From contig NZ_LMBW01000012.1 of NCBI RefSeq assembly GCF_001439915.1, positions 35,041 through 99,040 of the forward strand: a DNA stretch of 64,000 nt, in the 5' to 3' direction. The translations under genes and the position numbers were made by a program. Position 1 is the first letter of the stretch. Each line of letters starts with the position of its first letter. Below the pieces are notes generated by a model. That model was not told the origin of the DNA. It saw only the letters and a list, made by a program, of their open reading frames with translations, and did not search any database. The stretch is from Fredinandcohnia humi. GTDB lineage: Bacteria; Bacillota; Bacilli; Bacillales; Bacillaceae_L. Below are positions 28,789-38,160 of this stretch, in pieces.

Positions 28789-28818
28789 AAAAAGAACCTT
28801 ATTGGTTCTTTTTTTTAC
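28789..28818 (-). terminator. Terminator after the ResA-like gene
   Basis: AAAAAGAACC pairs with GGTTCTTTTT around TTATT, with A/T tracts on both sides; it overlaps the end of the gene. Confidence 0.8.
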
Positions 28819-29342
28819 TTTAATTTATTGACTTTGCTTTTAAGCATGTCTAAATCTTTTATTTGTCCTCTGATATAATCATTAATCGTACCATCAGTGT
28901 TAATGAAAAATGTTTCCGGTAATCCTAAAACCTGATAATCACTGCTGGCCCGATTTTTTGGATCCATTAAGAGCGGAAATGTATATCCCTTACCATCCAC
29001 AAATTTATATGCGTTTTCAGCCTTAACCTCAGATGCAGTCATATTCACTGCTAGCACTTCAACATCGTCGCTTTTTGTTTCGTAAAACGTTTGAATTACA
29101 GGCATTTCTTCTCGACATGGCTTACACCATGATGCCCAGAAGTTCACAACAACCTTTTTTCCTTTTAAATCAGATAAACGAATTGTCTCGTTTTCATTAT
29201 TTAATAATTGTACCTCAAAATCAGGTGCCATATTTCCAATTTCTATGCCGGTTACTCCTCGTTTTTGATCCTGAACAAATTCAAAAACAGCATATCCTAC
29301 TAAGCCTATTAAAACAAGTGTAATTACAATTTTTTTAACCAT
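28815..29342 (-). CDS. yneN: Membrane-anchored thiol-disulfide oxidoreductase, ResA-like
   Basis: A 175-residue protein with one N-terminal membrane anchor (IVITLVLIGLVGYAVFEF) and an extracytoplasmic thioredoxin fold carrying WASWCKPCREE, the CxxC active site. VLGLPETFFINTDG contains the cis-Pro loop. ResA/TlpA proteins reduce apocytochrome or other exported disulfides. The position beside acnA matches yneN of Bacillus subtilis; the ccd genes lie about 10 kb away. The substrate is not known. Confidence 0.88.
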   Translation of the reverse strand: MVKKIVITLVLIGLVGYAVFEFVQDQKRGVTGIEIGNMAPDFEVQLLNNENETIRLSDLKGKKVVVNFWASWCKPCREEMPVIQTFYETKSDDVEVLAVNMTASEVKAENAYKFVDGKGYTFPLLMDPKNRASSDYQVLGLPETFFINTDGTINDYIRGQIKDLDMLKSKVNKLK

Positions 29343-29431
29343 TTGAATCCTCCGTATAAAAATTCAGCAAAAATCAAAGGTATCCTTATTACCATTATAC
29401 CTATTAAATCATACAAAAAGACAAATTTAAA

Positions 29432-29466
29432 AGGCAGTTTTGTGAATTTCACAAAACTGCCTCATA
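29432..29466 (-). terminator. Terminator of acnA
   Basis: An almost uninterrupted palindrome: GGCAGTTTTGTGAA and its complement separated by one base. On the minus strand it is followed by TTTTAAATTT. Confidence 0.75.
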
Positions 29467-29476
29467 TCAAAGGATA

Positions 29477-32185
29477 TTACCCCTTCATTTTTTCACGAAG
29501 TACCATTTGCAGGATACCACCGTGACGGTAGTAATCAATTTCAACTTCACTGTCGAAACGAACAAGTACTTCAAATTCTTTCTTGTTTCCTTCTTCGTCT
29601 GTTGCAGTTACTTTTACATAGTCACGAGGTTTTACATTTTCGTCAATTTTAACTTCGATTGCTTCTTTACCAGTTAGGCCTAGAGTTTCAGCATTTTCAC
29701 CTTGCTTAAATTGTAACGGTAGTACACCCATTAATACAAGGTTACTACGGTGAATACGCTCAAAACTTTCAGCTATAACTGTCTTAATACCAAGTAGATT
29801 TGTACCTTTTGCAGCCCAGTCACGTGATGATCCCATACCGTAGTCGTTACCAGCGATAACAGCTAGGCCAGTTCCATCTTGCTTGTATTTCATACATGCA
29901 TCATAGATAGACATTACTTCCCCTGTTGGCCAGTAAGTAGTCCATCCACCTTCTGTACCTGGAGCAATTTGGTTTCGAATACGGATATTCGCAAAAGTTC
30001 CTCTTGTCATAACACGGTCGTTACCACGGCGTGAACCATAAGAGTTAAAGTCACGAGGTGTTACACCGTTTTCTTGCAGGTATTTACCTGCTGGTGTGTC
30101 TTTACCAATTGAACCAGCTGGTGAAATGTGGTCAGTTGTTACCGAATCACCGAATTTACCAACTACACGTAAACCGCTAAGTGGCGTAACTTCGCCAGGT
30201 TCTTTAGATAAGCCTTCGAAGAATGGTGGGTTCTGAATATATGTTGAATCCTCATCCCACACATAAAGTGCTTCATCAGTGCTTTCAATTGCATTCCAAC
30301 GCTCGTTATCATCAAATACACGCTCGTATTCTTTTCTGAATAGCTCAGGTGTAACGGTCTTTTTAACCTCTGCCTTAATTTCTTCCGCAGTTGGCCAGAT
30401 GTCATTAAGGAATACATCGTTTCCGTCTTTATCTTTACCGATAGGCTCTTTTTGCAGGTCAATATCAACCGTACCAGCTAGTGCATATGCCACTACAAGT
30501 GGTGGTGATGCAAGGTAGTTACCTTTTACTAGCGGGTGAATACGTCCTTCAAAGTTACGGTTTCCAGAAAGAACTGATGTAATAACTAGGTCATTTTCAG
30601 CAACTTCTTTTTCAATTTCAGGAGCTAATGGACCTGAGTTACCGATACATGTTGTACATCCAAAACCAACTGTGTTAAAGCCAAGCTTTTCAAGGTATGG
30701 AAGTAGACCTGCATCCTCTAAATAACCTGTTACAACCTTGGAGCCAGGTGCTAAAGATGTTTTTACAAATTTAGGTACTTCTAAGCCTTTTTCAACTGCT
30801 TTCTTCGCAACAAGACCAGCACCTAACATAACGTATGGGTTTGAAGTATTTGTACAACTTGTGATTGCAGCAATAGCGATATCACCAGTCTTCATTTGTA
30901 CTTCTTCACCATCGTTAAATTTTACGGTAATTTCCTTGTTGATTTCTTCAGGTGTTAAACCATAGCCTTGGTTACCAGTTGCTGTTAATGCAGTGTGGTA
31001 AGCTTCTTTCATTTTCGAAAGTGGAATTAAATCTTGTGGACGCTTAGGACCAGAAAGATTTGGTTCAACTTCAGAAAGATCAATCTCAACAACGTCTGTG
31101 AAAGTTGGATCTTCTGCATCGGCTGTATAGAATAAACCGTTAACTTTAGAATATTCTTCTACAATTTTAACTTGTTCTTCATCACGGCCAGTTAAACGAA
31201 GATATTCTAAAGCCTCTCCGTCTACAGGGAAGAATCCACATGTAGCACCGTATTCAGGAGCCATGTTAGAGATTGTTGCACGGTCTGCAAGTGGAAGCTG
31301 AGAAATTCCAGGTCCGAAAAACTCAACAAATTTACCTACAACACCTTTTTGACGTAATACTTGAGTTACTTTAAGGGCTAAGTCGGTAGCTGTTGTACCA
31401 TTTGGTAATGCACCAACTAGTTTAACACCGATTACTTCTGGTACTGGGAAATAGGATGGCTGTCCAAGCATTCCTGCTTCAGCTTCAATTCCTCCAACAC
31501 CCCAACCAAGTACACCGATACCGTTGATCATTGTAGTATGTGAGTCAGTACCTACAAGTGTATCCGGGAATGCTTCGAATTCACCGTTTTCACCTTCAAC
31601 TGCATGAACAACATTAGCTAAATATTCAAGGTTTACTTGGTGAACGATACCTGTTGCCGGTGGTACAGCACGGTAGTTGTCAAATGATTTTTGAGCCCAG
31701 CTTAAGAACTTATAACGCTCGGCATTACGTTCAAATTCTAGTTCCATATTGAAGTTTAGTGCATCAAGTGTTCCTGCTCTGTCAACTTGTACAGAGTGGT
31801 CAATTACTAAATCTACTGGGATTTCTGGGTTGATTTTTTGTGGGTCTCCACCCATGTCAGCCATTGCCTTACGTAGTGAAGCTAAATCAACTACAGCTGG
31901 TACCCCAGTAAAGTCTTGAAGAATGACACGTGAAGGCTTGAATGGAACATCAACCTCTTGTAACTCATCAGTTCCCCATTTTGCTAAGTTTTCAACATGT
32001 TCTTTTGTAATTACTCTTCCATCAACTTGACGTAATACAGATTCTAAAAGAACCTTAATGGAATATGGTAATTTTGAAACGTTACCAATTTTAGCATCTT
32101 CTAATGCTTGTAAGCTATAATAGTTATACTTTTTGCCGTTTGCTTCGAAAGAAGAACGCGCATTGAATACATCATGCTTTGACAT
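29477..32185 (-). CDS. acnA: Aconitate hydratase
   Basis: The 902-residue aconitase (citB type) isomerises citrate to isocitrate in the TCA cycle. The three [4Fe-4S] cysteines appear in TSCTNTSNP and [34 protein letters not shown] and the C-terminal swivel domain ([23 protein letters not shown]) are intact. The start is ATG 32185, preceded by AAAGGGGG; the frame extends 11 codons further upstream without a ribosome binding site. Without iron, aconitases of this family bind RNA. A probable CcpC operator overlaps the promoter. Confidence 0.96.
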   Translation of the reverse strand: MSKHDVFNARSSFEANGKKYNYYSLQALEDAKIGNVSKLPYSIKVLLESVLRQVDGRVITKEHVENLAKWGTDELQEVDVPFKPSRVILQDFTGVPAVVDLASLRKAMADMGGDPQKINPEIPVDLVIDHSVQVDRAGTLDALNFNMELEFERNAERYKFLSWAQKSFDNYRAVPPATGIVHQVNLEYLANVVHAVEGENGEFEAFPDTLVGTDSHTTMINGIGVLGWGVGGIEAEAGMLGQPSYFPVPEVIGVKLVGALPNGTTATDLALKVTQVLRQKGVVGKFVEFFGPGISQLPLADRATISNMAPEYGATCGFFPVDGEALEYLRLTGRDEEQVKIVEEYSKVNGLFYTADAEDPTFTDVVEIDLSEVEPNLSGPKRPQDLIPLSKMKEAYHTALTATGNQGYGLTPEEINKEITVKFNDGEEVQMKTGDIAIAAITSCTNTSNPYVMLGAGLVAKKAVEKGLEVPKFVKTSLAPGSKVVTGYLEDAGLLPYLEKLGFNTVGFGCTTCIGNSGPLAPEIEKEVAENDLVITSVLSGNRNFEGRIHPLVKGNYLASPPLVVAYALAGTVDIDLQKEPIGKDKDGNDVFLNDIWPTAEEIKAEVKKTVTPELFRKEYERVFDDNERWNAIESTDEALYVWDEDSTYIQNPPFFEGLSKEPGEVTPLSGLRVVGKFGDSVTTDHISPAGSIGKDTPAGKYLQENGVTPRDFNSYGSRRGNDRVMTRGTFANIRIRNQIAPGTEGGWTTYWPTGEVMSIYDACMKYKQDGTGLAVIAGNDYGMGSSRDWAAKGTNLLGIKTVIAESFERIHRSNLVLMGVLPLQFKQGENAETLGLTGKEAIEVKIDENVKPRDYVKVTATDEEGNKKEFEVLVRFDSEVEIDYYRHGGILQMVLREKMKG

Positions 32186-32309
32186 ATGTATTCCCCCTTT
32201 GTTTAAATAATAACGCAATTTTACACAATTGTCGAAATTTAAGAGATTTTAATACTCTCCCATTAAATTCCCTGCAATATATATATTAATATAACTCTAT
32301 TCATAAGTA

Positions 32310-32349
32310 AATAACAAGATTGTTATTATACTCCATAAGTTTTACTTAT
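32310..32349 (-). promoter_or_regulatory. acnA promoter with a candidate CcpC operator
   Basis: The plus strand shows ATAAGTTTTACTTAT (32335-32349), an exact ATAA-N7-TTAT dyad as described for CcpC, the citrate-responsive repressor of aconitase in Bacillus subtilis. On the minus strand TATAAT (32325-32330) follows and would be the -10. A second dyad, AATAACAA-GA-TTGTTATT (32310-32327), covers the predicted start of transcription. The two sites bracket the core promoter. Confidence 0.55.
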
Positions 32350-32404
32350 CACTATAGAGGATAATTTGTTGAAAAAAGAATAAAATAAGGTCGGAGGTGA
32401 AAAA

Positions 32405-32554
32405 ATGTCGAAACGTAAAGCAAATCATGTTCGACCTGGAATGAACGATGCAAGTGCGCAAGGTGTTGGAGCGGGATATAATGAAGAATTTGCAAATGAG
32501 CCATTAACGGCAGAACAACGTCAAAACAACAAAAAGCGAAAGAAAAATCAATAA
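32405..32554 (+). CDS. sspO: Small acid-soluble spore protein O
   Basis: A 49-residue ORF at ATG 32405 encodes [20 protein letters not shown], then GAGYNEEF, and ends [11 protein letters not shown]: the SspO family, with the diagnostic KRKANHV start and QNNKKRK end. The ribosome binding site is GGAGG. The gene is divergent from acnA, as in Bacillus subtilis. Confidence 0.93.
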   Translation: MSKRKANHVRPGMNDASAQGVGAGYNEEFANEPLTAEQRQNNKKRKKNQ

Positions 32555-32558
32555 TAGA

Positions 32559-32679
32559 GAAAAGCGCAAGGAGCCCGTTCATCGGCGACAAGCATAAGAC
32601 AAGCGCTGACAGAAGGTGCACTTTACCTTCTGAAGCGATTGACTTATGACCTCGAGCCGATGGCTTCTGGAGCTAGACA
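32559..32679. repeat. Dispersed hairpin repeat R1, copy D
   Basis: The outer stem reads GGAGCC with GGCTTC: the C-G pair of the consensus has become A-T, a compensatory change. It begins 5 bases after the sspO stop, between the gene and its terminator. Confidence 0.85.
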
Positions 32680-32697
32680 ATACTGATGATATGGTAG

Positions 32698-32725
32698 GCC
32701 CGCTAGAATGCGGGCTTATTTTTAT
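32698..32725 (+). terminator. Terminator after sspO and R1-D
   Basis: GCCCGC pairs with GCGGGC around TAGAAT, followed by TTATTTTTATT. Confidence 0.75.
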
Positions 32726-32976
32726 TCGTTTACTTCATTCATAATGGATTGTAAGTCCGAGTGAAACTGCTGAAGCTGGGATTTTTGGTGCTCTGATGCC
32801 ACTTCCAACGCATTTTCAATTTGTTGATAAGCTTCATTAACCTCATTTTTCAACCGCTTTAAATGAGCACCATAGTCAGGATCATTTGTGACGATATTTT
32901 CATAAATATCTCTCGCTTGCTCAGTCCCTTGCTGTGCAGCTTGGAATGCCTGCTGCTTATCCTTATGATACGGCAT
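32722..32976 (-). CDS. YtzC/DUF2524-like small helical protein
   Basis: The 84-residue Gln/Glu-rich helical protein has the size and layout of the DUF2524 (YtzC) family, and its end ASEHQKSQLQQFHSDLQSIM is similar. A ribosome binding site (AGGGAGT) precedes ATG 32976. Function unknown. It sits between sspO and sspP on the opposite strand and is probably an insertion relative to Bacillus subtilis. The family assignment is from memory and moderate. Confidence 0.55.
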   Translation of the reverse strand: MPYHKDKQQAFQAAQQGTEQARDIYENIVTNDPDYGAHLKRLKNEVNEAYQQIENALEVASEHQKSQLQQFHSDLQSIMNEVNE

Positions 32977-33103
32977 TTTTTCAACTCCCTTAAGGTAATT
33001 CGTGCAATTATAGCTTACCTTTTTTCCAAAAAATCATTCGGTTGCAATCGCATAAAAAAGTGGAAAAATACTATCCTAATACTTATAAGGGGGGATAAAA
33101 AGC

Positions 33104-33247
33104 ATGGCAGAAAAAAATACATCCAAAGATATTCGAGCAAATGGCGGCCAAAACCCTGGGGGGCAACCACAACCCTTAAGTGGATCGAAAAAAGTGAAGA
33201 ACCGCAATCACTCTAGGCAAAAACATAATCAAGGACACGATATGTAA
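33104..33247 (+). CDS. sspP: Small acid-soluble spore protein P
   Basis: A 47-residue ORF at ATG 33104, preceded by AAGGGGGG, encodes [20 protein letters not shown] and a C-terminal block [17 protein letters not shown] ending HDM, the SspP (CotL) family signature. It is expressed in the forespore, with sspO in the same region. Confidence 0.93.
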   Translation: MAEKNTSKDIRANGGQNPGGQPQPLSGSKKVKNRNHSRQKHNQGHDM

Positions 33248-33253
33248 AATCAA

Positions 33254-33375
33254 GAAAAGCGCAAGGCGCCCGCTCATCGGCGACAAGCACAAGAAAAGCG
33301 CTGACAGAAGGCGTCCTTTGCCTTCCGAAGCGATTGGCTTGTGACCTAGAGCCGATGGCGCCTAGAGCTAGACAT
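33254..33375. repeat. Dispersed hairpin repeat R1, copy E
   Basis: The third stem is CACAAG with CTTGTG, replacing CATAAG/CTTATG in other copies: a T-A to C-G compensatory change. It starts 6 bases after the sspP stop and ends 30 bases from the selA stop. Confidence 0.85.
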
Positions 33376-33404
33376 CGAAAACTACATTAAGAACTTGCGG
33401 CTTT

Positions 33405-34805
33405 TCATCCTATAAGCATAAAAGCTTTAACCATTTCTTTCATTTCCTGATTTTCAATTGTCCGAAAATCAAGTAAGACTTCATTCTTTTTAATCCGTAC
33501 AATTATTGGTGTCGAGTGCTGACGCAACTCTGTTGCCACTTCTTCTGCTGACAGTTTAGAATGGGTTATACAAATTACGTAAGTTGGAACTTCAACCCCT
33601 GGCATTGTTCCACCACCAATTGGTGAACCTTCCTCTTTTATTTCGATTGTAAATTCATTCGTTTTTTCTACAAATTGTTTACTAAAAAGCTTACAACGTT
33701 CCAATATCTCCTCTATCGGGACGATGATATCCCGTATGGTCGGTATTTCGGAGTGCTTACCTTTCAGATAGGTTAATAAAGTTGCTTCAAGTGCTGCATA
33801 TGTCATTTTATCAACGCGTAAAACTCGAGCCAGCTGATGTGTTTTTAATTGATCAATTAACTTTTTCTTTCCAACGATAATCCCAGCTTGTGGTCCTCCG
33901 AGAAGCTTGTCCCCACTAAATGATACAAGATCAACCCCTTGTTCCAATATTCCTTTTATAATAGGCTCTTCCCCAATTCCATGCGCAGCGAAATCGTATA
34001 GCACCCCACTTCCAAGATCTTCATAAATAATGAGATTGCCTTTTTTCTCTTTTAGTGGAACTAATTCAGAAACCTCAATTGTTTTTGTAAATCCAATGGT
34101 CTTGAAGTTGCTTGTATGTACCTTAAGAATCATTCCTGTTTCCTCTGTTATGGCATTCTCATAATCTTTTAGATGTGTTTTATTGGTTGTGCCTATCTCA
34201 ACGAGCCTTGCGCCACTTTCCTCCATGATTGCGGATATGCGAAATGAGCCGCCAATTTCCACTAATTGACCGCGCGAAACAATCACCTCTTGGTTTTTAG
34301 CTAATGCGCGCAAAACAAGAAAGACAGCTGCAGCATTATTGTTAACAACCATCGCACTTTCAGCACCTGTTAATTCCATTAGTAGAGATTCTACAATTGA
34401 ATGTCGTGAGCCCCGCTTCCCCTCACTAATGTCATATTCTAGATTGGAATAGCCTTTTGAGATGTCAACAACATGTTGAATGGCTTCATCACTAAGCCTT
34501 GCCCGTCCTAGATTTGTATGTAAAACTGTCCCAGTTGCATTAATGGTTTTTGTTAAGTAATACTTTGTTCTGTTTTCAAGCTCTACTTCCCCTTTTTGAA
34601 AAATAAAGGCCGTCATTTCTTCCTTTGATGAAATCTTGTTAACCCAATCACCATGAATGATTTCCTCTCTAATCTCCGTGACTACATCCCGTAATACGCT
34701 CGTCATATAATCTTTTTCCACATGATGATCAATCAGAAACTGTCCAAAAGATGGATGGGTTTGTAAATCATGTATGGCTGGGAGTAATTTTAAATAATTA
34801 TTCAT
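33405..34805 (-). CDS. selA: L-seryl-tRNA(Sec) selenium transferase
   Basis: The 466-residue PLP enzyme turns Ser-tRNA(Sec) into Sec-tRNA(Sec) using selenophosphate. The PLP lysine is Lys300 in SFSGDKLLGGPQAG. INATGTVLHTNLGRA, the EGKRGSRHS loop and RVLRVDKMTYAALEATL are family-specific. Length is normal and no lesion is visible, so it is probably active. The usual partners selB and selC are not adjacent, and no selenoprotein gene or in-frame UGA was noticed in the window. Bacillus subtilis lacks it at this locus, so acquisition or lineage-specific retention is likely. Confidence 0.92.
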   Translation of the reverse strand: MNNYLKLLPAIHDLQTHPSFGQFLIDHHVEKDYMTSVLRDVVTEIREEIIHGDWVNKISSKEEMTAFIFQKGEVELENRTKYYLTKTINATGTVLHTNLGRARLSDEAIQHVVDISKGYSNLEYDISEGKRGSRHSIVESLLMELTGAESAMVVNNNAAAVFLVLRALAKNQEVIVSRGQLVEIGGSFRISAIMEESGARLVEIGTTNKTHLKDYENAITEETGMILKVHTSNFKTIGFTKTIEVSELVPLKEKKGNLIIYEDLGSGVLYDFAAHGIGEEPIIKGILEQGVDLVSFSGDKLLGGPQAGIIVGKKKLIDQLKTHQLARVLRVDKMTYAALEATLLTYLKGKHSEIPTIRDIIVPIEEILERCKLFSKQFVEKTNEFTIEIKEEGSPIGGGTMPGVEVPTYVICITHSKLSAEEVATELRQHSTPIIVRIKKNEVLLDFRTIENQEMKEMVKAFMLIG

Positions 34806-34958
34806 GCCGATTCCTCCACATTTTCTTGTATATGTAAGTCTATTTTTACATGATTGATCCCGACTTTACAACAGATTGTACCCTTCCCTCGTTTTAATTA
34901 TCACGAACAACCTTCCTTTTGAATACCCTAAATATAGAATTAAATGGAGGTACAAAAC

Positions 34959-35354
34959 ATGAATAAATTCGATAATTCAAAACCTCTTTCCTTAAATGAG
35001 TTGGAGGACTGGATGAAACAATTCCTTGAGGACCCATATTTATTAAACGATTATCAATTTCGAATTGATTTGTTTGAAACACAAACTGAGTACATTATTG
35101 AGGCTGAATTATCAGGCTATCTGCCCGAACAAATCCAGCTTAATGTCAAAAACGACACCTTTCGTATCAAGCTGACTGATTGCGGAAAACCTCCAAATGA
35201 TACAACTTTAACCGAAAGAATCGTTACCCTTCCTTTTGAATTAGAAAAAAAGAAAATAGAAGCACTATTTCGAAATGAAATTCTCGAAATTTATATCAAA
35301 AAAAACAGCAAACGCAAAAAGGGCAAAAGCAAGATAAAAATAAAAGTCCTGTAA
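34959..35354 (+). CDS. cotM: Hsp20-like spore outer coat protein CotM
   Basis: A 131-residue protein starting at ATG 34959, eight bases after GGAGGT. The middle (about 30-115) is an alpha-crystallin beta sandwich (FRIDLFETQTEYIIEAELSG, VKNDTFRIKL), ending in a basic KKNSKRKKGKSKIK tail. The position next to sspP and yneK matches cotM. It should join the outer coat under mother-cell control. Confidence 0.8.
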   Translation: MNKFDNSKPLSLNELEDWMKQFLEDPYLLNDYQFRIDLFETQTEYIIEAELSGYLPEQIQLNVKNDTFRIKLTDCGKPPNDTTLTERIVTLPFELEKKKIEALFRNEILEIYIKKNSKRKKGKSKIKIKVL

Positions 35355-35372
35355 AAGCTACAGGACCCTTTC
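35343..35372. terminator. Bidirectional terminator between cotM and the SpoIID-like gene
   Basis: AGTCCTGTA pairs with TACAGGAC around AAAGC, with CCTTT on one side and AAAA on the other. It overlaps the cotM stop. Confidence 0.75.
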
Positions 35373-36637
35373 TAATTTGAAACTTCTTCAAAATCTGTAA
35401 TCGTTGTTCCGGGAAAATAAAATTGAATGATTTCTTCATATTTTTTTCCTTTATCCCCCATAATACTTGCTCCCCATTGACTCATCCCAACTCCATGTCC
35501 ATAGCCTCTTCCCTTCATCACATATTTCGTATCATCAGAATCAAGTGAGTCAATATAATAGCTTTTAAAAATAGTACCACCAATCATTGGGCGGATTCGA
35601 TTGAGGTTTACATTTTCAAACGTAATATTTCCTAATAGAACGGTCCCATCAAGCAATCTTTGTAAAAATTCAACTTCAATTGAACCTGTCATGGAGCGGT
35701 TTGATTTATACCTCTTCGCATTTACTTCAAATTTAGGGATTGAAAGAATCGCAATATCACCCGGATACCCTTGTCGTTTAATGGATCTTTTCATGCCAGC
35801 TGTTATTTCTTTGTCCTTTTCCTGAAGCATGTCCCATGCATCAACAGATTCCCAATCGATTTCTTCAAGGTTTATTTGTGTTTTTGATAGGGTAAATTCC
35901 CAAGGATGGATTGGATCAAATGGATCTTCTTTGATTGGATAGAATGACCTGGTGTTTCCTCCCCACACATTTTTATTATTCTCTGTCATTCCGCCATTAC
36001 TAGCTGAATAAAAAGCATCAATTAACTTGCTTTTATGGGTAATCACTTGACCCTTGGTAGCGTCAACAGCCTTTGTTGTCCGCTCCTTCCATGCATATCC
36101 TCCATACACCTGATAGAATGTCGTATCATCCATATCTTCTTTAAGATGGGATACAGCATACGTTCTTGCGGCAAGGGCCTGGGCCTTTAAGGCCTCAATA
36201 TTCCATGAAGGAAACACCTCAAGCGGGACAACTCCTTTTAAATAATCTTCTAAAGGAAGCTGGTTAACTGGGCGTACATGATGATTATTTTCAACTTGAA
36301 ATTCCATCGCACCTAAGTATGGCCGTTCATCGATAAAAACACGATGATTCTCACTATAACTTCGAGGGATTAATAAAAAATTGTTATCCACCTGTTGGTT
36401 AATTTCTCCTCCCTTAAGATATAATTTCCCCTGTTTGACATATAAACGGTAGCTGACTCCTTCTTGTAATGATAAGGTAGGATCCAAGGTGAAATAATCA
36501 CCTGTGAATTGCATCTGAATCTCTTCCGCATCTCCAATAAAACTTTTAAGTCGAACACGTACTAATTCCTCTGCATCCCCATAGGATAAATCCAATATAA
36601 AAATAAATATGCACGTAAAAAATAGTATCTTTTTCAT
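35372..36637 (-). CDS. SpoIID/LytB-domain exported protein
   Basis: A signal peptide (MKKILFFTCIFIFILDLSYG) starts at ATG 36637, giving 421 residues; no strong ribosome binding site marks either possible start. The SpoIID domain shows LPLEDYLKGVVPLEVFPSWN, EALKAQALAARTYA, YYSASNGG-like FYSASNGGMTEN and GRGYGHGVGMSQWGA, matching SpoIID/LytB glycan-cleaving or amidase-enhancing proteins. It could be a sporulation or cell-wall lytic transglycosylase. It is not at the usual spoIID locus, so I treat it as a paralogue. Confidence 0.85.
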   Translation of the reverse strand: MKKILFFTCIFIFILDLSYGDAEELVRVRLKSFIGDAEEIQMQFTGDYFTLDPTLSLQEGVSYRLYVKQGKLYLKGGEINQQVDNNFLLIPRSYSENHRVFIDERPYLGAMEFQVENNHHVRPVNQLPLEDYLKGVVPLEVFPSWNIEALKAQALAARTYAVSHLKEDMDDTTFYQVYGGYAWKERTTKAVDATKGQVITHKSKLIDAFYSASNGGMTENNKNVWGGNTRSFYPIKEDPFDPIHPWEFTLSKTQINLEEIDWESVDAWDMLQEKDKEITAGMKRSIKRQGYPGDIAILSIPKFEVNAKRYKSNRSMTGSIEVEFLQRLLDGTVLLGNITFENVNLNRIRPMIGGTIFKSYYIDSLDSDDTKYVMKGRGYGHGVGMSQWGASIMGDKGKKYEEIIQFYFPGTTITDFEEVSN

Positions 36638-36760
36638 AAGGGTATAATTCCCATTCATCAAGAAATATATGAATTTCTAAATTTTACACATAAAAGACAG
36701 TTTCATTCTTTCAAAACTTTTGATAAATAAGGTATAATCACCATTGAGGTGAACATTTTC

Positions 36761-37189
36761 ATGCAATTAACAGGTTGGTTTTTATGGTTTATATTAATAT
36801 GGGTTTTCTTTTTTATCACACTTCTAGCAATTGGTGGCTTTTTTATGTTCCGAAAGTTTCTCAAAAAACTTCCAAAGGAAGATGGAAAGTCTGATTTAGA
36901 TTGGCAGGATTATTACATAGAACAAACGCGTCATATGTGGCCAAGCGAACTGAAGGCTTTATTAGAGGATTTAGTAAAGCCAGTGCCAGAGCTCTTCCGT
37001 GATGTAGCCAGACAAAAAATTGCTGGAAAAATAGGGGAACTTGCACTTGAGGAAAAGGCAAGACAAATTTCTCAGGATTTAGTCGTTCGTGGATATATCG
37101 TAGCCACACCGAAGCGTGATCATAAATTTTTATTAAAAACATTAAAAGAAAAACAAATAGATGTAACACCCTATCATGACCTTTTCTAA
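36761..37189 (+). CDS. yneK: DUF2621 membrane protein YneK
   Basis: A 142-residue protein whose start is ATG 36761 after TTGAGGTG; GTG 36749 lies inside that site. One N-terminal membrane helix (WFLWFILIWVFFFITLLAIGG) is followed by a soluble helical domain (LPKEDGKSDLDWQDYYIEQT). Function unknown; conserved in Bacillaceae beside ccdC. Its stop codon leads straight into one arm of a terminator broken by an insertion sequence. Confidence 0.85.
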   Translation: MQLTGWFLWFILIWVFFFITLLAIGGFFMFRKFLKKLPKEDGKSDLDWQDYYIEQTRHMWPSELKALLEDLVKPVPELFRDVARQKIAGKIGELALEEKARQISQDLVVRGYIVATPKRDHKFLLKTLKEKQIDVTPYHDLF

Positions 37190-37205
37190 AAAAACTCGGC
37201 ATCTA
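37188..37205. terminator. Left half of a terminator split by the IS element
   Basis: An A-run, CTCGGCA (37195-37201) and loop TCTA (37202-37205) match, on the other side of the insertion, TCTA (38671-38674), TGCCGAG (38675-38681) and a T-run. Joined, they make a 7-bp stem with a 4-base loop that would serve yneK and ccdC in both directions. Confidence 0.85.
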
Positions 37206-37236
37206 TGATCTGACCCCATAAAGTTGGACATAAATA

Positions 37237-38160
37237 TTATGCTACTTGCTCGGTGGTTTGAAACCTGTACTGTACCGGGCTCAGGCCACCGAGTTTTTGT
37301 TTAATTCGATAGTTGTTGTAGTAACTAATCCACTTACTAGCTACCTGCGCAACCTCCTCAAAAGATTGATAATCATGAAGATGGACTGTTTCACATTTCA
37401 AAAGGTGAAAGAAACTTTCCATTGCCGCATTATCAAGACATGTAGCTTTTCGTGACATACTTTGAAAAACATGATGGTCCTTAAGCTCTTTTACCCAGCT
37501 GCGATGTTGGTATTGAAACCCTTGATCTGAATGAACAGTTGTCCGATAAGGAAGCTCTGGAAGAGCTTCTAGGGCTTCATGTAACGGAGCTAACGCAAAT
37601 TTCACAGTAGGATGAAGACCAATGTTAAAGGAAAGGATCTCACCAGAGTATAGATCCATTACAGGTTCTAAGTAACAGCGGTGCTCTGAGGACTTATCTC
37701 CCCAGCGTAACTCCGTGACATCTACTGTAAGCTTTTGATAAGGTCGATCTGTATAAAAACGGCGATTGATCCTATTTGGGGCAATTTTACCAATTGTTCC
37801 TTTATAGGAATTGTATTTTCTGCTTTTCTTTGTGTATGCTTGCGATTGTAAGTGTTGTTCCTGTGAAACACGCTGTACTCTTTTGTGATTAACTTTCCAT
37901 CCACGGTTTTTTAATTCTAGTGAAACGCGACGATAACCATAGGCGGGGTTAACCTTTTTGATCGCCTTGATTTCGTCTATTAATTCCTGATCACTTTGGT
38001 CTGAATCTTTATTTTTTTGATGATAGAAATATACACTTTTAGGTAGGTCTACGACCTTTAAAATCTCAGATAGCCTATATTTTTCCCTTAATTCAGTGAC
38101 TACTAGCGTTTGCTTTTGTCGATATCTTGGGGTTCCTGAATCAAGGCCTTTAACTTTTTT
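37237..38160 (-). CDS. IS3-family transposase OrfB (DDE integrase), read by -1 frameshift
   Basis: The open frame runs without a stop from the slippery site to 37237, 308 codons. The catalytic core contains LTVDVTELRW (first Asp), TTVHSDQGFQYQHRSW (second Asp) and AAMESFFHLLKCE (Glu), the DDE triad of IS3 transposases. A HTH_21-like segment (NPAYGYRRVSLELKNRGW) precedes it. No good start codon exists near its 5' end, so it is expressed as an OrfAB fusion by slippage at 38154-38160. Confidence 0.88.
   Translation of the reverse strand, partial: KKVKGLDSGTPRYRQKQTLVVTELREKYRLSEILKVVDLPKSVYFYHQKNKDSDQSDQELIDEIKAIKKVNPAYGYRRVSLELKNRGWKVNHKRVQRVSQEQHLQSQAYTKKSRKYNSYKGTIGKIAPNRINRRFYTDRPYQKLTVDVTELRWGDKSSEHRCYLEPVMDLYSGEILSFNIGLHPTVKFALAPLHEALEALPELPYRTTVHSDQGFQYQHRSWVKELKDHHVFQSMSRKATCLDNAAMESFFHLLKCETVHLHDYQSFEEVAQVASKWISYYNNYRIKQKLGGLSPVQYRFQTTEQVA

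Noticed and set aside
32352-32621. Minus-strand ORF beginning [13 protein letters not shown]; the same start recurs at 63728-63961
   Set aside because: Both starts are the reverse strand of R1 repeats, and the first overlaps sspO antisense. They arise from shared repeat sequence, not shared genes.
37722-37904. 60-codon minus-strand ORF inside the IS
   Set aside because: It is in a different frame from OrfB, whose DDE frame is continuous over the same bases.
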